DNA of 34,473 nucleotides from Pseudomonadota bacterium (lineage in GTDB: Bacteria; Pseudomonadota; Alphaproteobacteria; Rhizobiales; Rhizobiaceae). A program made the translations under genes and the position numbers. Under the pieces are notes generated by a model. That model searched no databases. It was given only the letters and a program-made list of their open reading frames with translations, and had not been told where the DNA came from. Positions 32,341 through 34,473 of the stretch are shown here, piece by piece (position 1 is the stretch's first letter; each line of letters opens with the position of its first letter). Location of the stretch: the NCBI GenBank assembly GCA_023419535.1, contig JAEZXX010000033.1, forward strand, positions 1-34,473, given 5' to 3'.

Positions 32341-32694
32341 TTAGAAGTTAAGCCCACCTTCGCGCGCGGCATCCGCCAGCGCCTTGATGCGACCATGGAA
32401 GAGATACTGTCCGCGGTCGAACACCACGTCCTTGACACCCTTCTGCAGGGCCCGCTCGGCGACCAGCTTGCCGACCACCTTGGCGGCCGCGATATTCGCG
32501 CCCGACTTTCCGCGCAGATCCTTTTCCAGTGTCGAGGCCGAGGCAAGCGTCACGCCCTTCTCGTCGTCGATCACCTGCGCATAGATGTGCATGGACGAGC
32601 GATGCACGGACAGACGCTTGCGGCCCTTGGCGGCGGCTTTCACCGCGCGGCGGGTGCGCGCCTTCCGGCGCTCTGAGGTTGTCTTGTGTGCCAT
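32341..32694 (-). CDS. rplR: 50S ribosomal protein L18
   Basis: Binds 5S rRNA in the central protuberance. The 117 residues have the basic N-terminus (ERRKARTRRAVKAAAKGRKR), then LSVHRSSMHIYAQVIDDEKG, and the C-terminal FDRGQYLFHGRIKALADAAR with GLNF, the common ending. It follows rplF by 5 bp and precedes rpsE by 39 bp. Confidence 0.99.
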   Translation of the reverse strand: MAHKTTSERRKARTRRAVKAAAKGRKRLSVHRSSMHIYAQVIDDEKGVTLASASTLEKDLRGKSGANIAAAKVVGKLVAERALQKGVKDVVFDRGQYLFHGRIKALADAAREGGLNF

Positions 32695-32699
32695 CAGCG

Positions 32700-33233
32700 T
32701 TACTTCTTCTTGCCTTCCTTACGGAAGATGAACTCATCGGCGTATTTCACGCCCTTGCCCTTATAGGGCTCCGGCGAGCGATACTTGCGGATCTCGGCCG
32801 CGACCTGGCCGACCTTGCGCAGGTCGATGCCGCTGATCACGATCTCGGTCGGCTTCGGCGTCGCCACCGTGATGCCGTCCGGGATCGGATAGACCACGTC
32901 GTGGCTGTAGCCGAGCGCGAGCTGCAGGTTCTTGCCCTGCACCGCGGCGCGGTAGCCGACGCCGTTGATCTCCAGCTTCTTCTCGAAGCCCTTGGTCACG
33001 CCGGTGACCATATTGTCGATCAGAGCGCGCGACGTGCCCCACATGGCGCGGGCGCGCTTGGTCTGATTGCGCGGATCGACCTTGATCTCGCTCTTGTCCA
33101 TCACGACCGCCACGCTCTCGTCCACGACGAAAGACAGCGTCCCCTTCGGGCCCTTCACACTGACCGTCTGGCCCTGGATATTGGCGGTGACACCCGAAGG
33201 CACCGCAATTGGTTTTTTGCCGACGCGAGACAT
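32700..33233 (-). CDS. rplF: 50S ribosomal protein L6
   Basis: Large-subunit protein near the factor-binding site. The 177 residues form the two related L6 domains, with SRVGKKPIAVPSGV at the start, GYRAAVQGKNLQLALGYSH in the middle and EPYKGKGVKYADEFIFRKEG near the end. Start ATG 33233 gives the canonical MSRVGKKPI; an upstream in-frame start inside rpsH is ignored. It lies 2 bp after the rpsH stop. Confidence 0.99.
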   Translation of the reverse strand: MSRVGKKPIAVPSGVTANIQGQTVSVKGPKGTLSFVVDESVAVVMDKSEIKVDPRNQTKRARAMWGTSRALIDNMVTGVTKGFEKKLEINGVGYRAAVQGKNLQLALGYSHDVVYPIPDGITVATPKPTEIVISGIDLRKVGQVAAEIRKYRSPEPYKGKGVKYADEFIFRKEGKKK

Positions 33234-33235
33234 GA

Positions 33236-33634
33236 TCAGAACACCGTGCAAAGGATTTCGCCGCCGACATTGGCGTCGCGCGCGGCGTGATCCGCCATCA
33301 CGCCCTTGGGCGTGGACAGGATCGAAATGCCGAGACCGTTATTCACGCGCGGCAGATTCTTCACCGACACGTAAACCCGGCGGCCGGGCTTCGACACGCG
33401 GGAGATCTCGCGGATCACCGGCGCGCCGTCGAAATATTTCAGCTCGATCTCGACCTCGTTGCGTCCGTCCTTGTGCTCGACGGTCGAATAGCCGCGAATA
33501 TAGCCTTCCGACTTCAGCACATCGAGCAGGTTCACGCGCAGCTTCGAGCTGGGCGAGGACACCCTGGACTTGTTGCGCATCGAGGCGTTGCGGATGCGGG
33601 TGATCAAATCGCCGACTGGATCATTCACAGCCAT
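33236..33634 (-). CDS. rpsH: 30S ribosomal protein S8
   Basis: 16S rRNA-binding protein, in E. coli also the translational repressor of the spc operon. The 132 residues show DPVGDLITRIRNASMRNKS, the central EIELKYFDGAPVIREISRVS and the C-terminal LGISILSTPKGVMADHAARD with GGEILCTVF. Nearly no gap to rplF (2 bp) and 10 bp from rpsN. Confidence 0.99.
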   Translation of the reverse strand: MAVNDPVGDLITRIRNASMRNKSRVSSPSSKLRVNLLDVLKSEGYIRGYSTVEHKDGRNEVEIELKYFDGAPVIREISRVSKPGRRVYVSVKNLPRVNNGLGISILSTPKGVMADHAARDANVGGEILCTVF

Positions 33635-33644
33635 CTGATCCTCC

Positions 33645-33950
33645 TTACCAGCTCGACTTCACGAGGCCCGGAATCAGGCCCTTGTTGCCGAGCTCGCGCA
33701 GCGCGATACGCGACAGCTTGTGCTTGCGATAGTAAGCACGCGACCGGCCACTCACCTCGCAGCGGTTCTTGATCCGGCTCGGCGCCGAATTGCGCGGCAG
33801 CTCGGCGAGCTTGAGAGAGGCGGCAAAGCGCTCCTCCACCGGCTTGGTCTTGTCCATGACGATCGCCTTCAAGCGCGCGCGGCGGCCGGAAAACTGCTTG
33901 GCCATCTTGCGCCGGCGCTTGTTCTTCTCGATCGAACTAATCTTTGCCAT
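33645..33950 (-). CDS. rpsN: 30S ribosomal protein S14
   Basis: Small-subunit head protein, 101 residues, the long zinc-free form: the CxxC pairs of the short form are absent and only one Cys (NRCEVSGRSRAYYRK) remains. Other marks are AKISSIEKNKRRRKMAKQ, LPRNSAPSRIKNRC and ALRELGNKGLIPGLVKSSW. GGAGACC precedes the ATG. No second, zinc-dependent S14 copy is in the window. Confidence 0.99.
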   Translation of the reverse strand: MAKISSIEKNKRRRKMAKQFSGRRARLKAIVMDKTKPVEERFAASLKLAELPRNSAPSRIKNRCEVSGRSRAYYRKHKLSRIALRELGNKGLIPGLVKSSW

Positions 33951-33989
33951 TCTGGTCTCCTGGCTATCCGCGTCTGAAAGCTGTCGCTC

Positions 33990-34473
33990 TCACTGCCGGA
34001 ACGGGAAGTTGAATGCATTCAGGAGCGCGCGCGCCTCTTCGTCGGTCCGCGCGCTCGTGCAGATGGTGATGTCCATTCCCCAGACGTCGGTCACCTTGTC
34101 GAAGTCGATTTCCGGGAAAATGATGTGTTCCTTGATGCCGATCGAATAATTGCCGCGGCCATCGAAGCTCTTCGGGTTGAGACCACGGAAGTCGCGGATG
34201 CGCGGCAGCGCGATGTTTACGAGGCGATCGATGAAGTCGTACATGCGCGCCTTGCGCAAAGTCACCTTGGCGCCGATCGCCTGACCGTCGCGCAGCTTGA
34301 AGGTCGCGATCGACTTGCGCGACTTGGTGATCACCGCCTTCTGGCCGGCGATCAGGGTCAGGTCCGCAGCCGCATTGTCGACCTTCTTGCGGTCATTGTC
34401 GCCCTCGCCGATGCCCATGTTGAGAACGATCTTCTCAATCACCGGCACCTGCATGCGGTTGGCGTAATTGAAC
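33990..34473 (-). CDS. rplE: 50S ribosomal protein L5 (5' partial)
   Basis: 5S rRNA-binding protein of the large subunit. The frame stays open to the right edge: residues FNYANR precede the first visible Met, and the family carries about 25 more residues upstream, so the 5' end is missing. Visible motifs are MQVPVIEKIVLNMGIGE, GQKAVITKSRKSIATFKLR, ALPRIRDFRGLNPKSFDGRG and the C-terminal MDITICTSARTDEEARALL. It is the first spc-operon gene in view, 39 bp before rpsN. Confidence 0.98.
   Translation of the reverse strand, partial: FNYANRMQVPVIEKIVLNMGIGEGDNDRKKVDNAAADLTLIAGQKAVITKSRKSIATFKLRDGQAIGAKVTLRKARMYDFIDRLVNIALPRIRDFRGLNPKSFDGRGNYSIGIKEHIIFPEIDFDKVTDVWGMDITICTSARTDEEARALLNAFNFPFRQ

Overview
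The window is chromosomal DNA of an alphaproteobacterium, most likely order Hyphomicrobiales (Rhizobiales). Three things point there: visibly GC-rich sequence, a ntrBC-ntrYX-trkA-hfq-hflX block followed by mazG, and a ribosomal spc/alpha operon followed by a DegP-like protease, rarA, crcB, an RluC-type pseudouridine synthase, a HAD phosphatase and an ATP12 chaperone. A family such as Aurantimonadaceae is only a guess. No tRNA, rRNA, CRISPR array, insertion sequence or prophage was seen. Both edges cut a gene: ntrB on the left and rplE on the right each lack their 5' end.

Left part (1-9281, plus strand): two nitrogen-related two-component systems, NtrB/NtrC and NtrY/NtrX, then the potassium-uptake regulator TrkA, the RNA chaperone Hfq and the ribosome-associated GTPase HflX. 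This block converges on mazG (minus strand) with only 21 bp between stop codons.

Middle (9303-18035, minus strand): mazG; then a tightly packed unit read dacA-like > tmk > holB > metG > tatD > MBL hydrolase, in which most junctions are 4-bp ATGA overlaps; then the lipoprotein gene rlpA upstream. Cell-wall, replication, translation and nucleic-acid metabolism genes are mixed in one apparent transcript.

18177-24414 (minus strand): degP-like protease > rarA > HNH-type nuclease gene > crcB > rluC > HAD hydrolase > ATP12 chaperone, again with start/stop overlaps. 24518-25954: a 55-residue hydrophobic peptide gene with its own terminator and an extended-SDR (epimerase/reductase-like) gene, both sitting between the ribosomal operon and the protease.

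Right part (26042-34473, minus strand): the distal spc and alpha operons: rplE, rpsN, rpsH, rplF, rplR, rpsE, rpmD, rplO, secY, adk, rpsM, rpsK, rpoA, rplQ, ending at a clear intrinsic terminator.

Most of the window is housekeeping, and I do not see a complete new system. The observations most worth checking are: a DacA-type protein that keeps SxxK but has lost the SxN serine and the KTG lysine; an NtrB with a disrupted G2 box; a series of strong stem-loops just after the stop codon at every large gap of the ribosomal operon; an HNH gene that runs 142 nt into crcB; and the small peptide plus SDR pair inserted behind rplQ.
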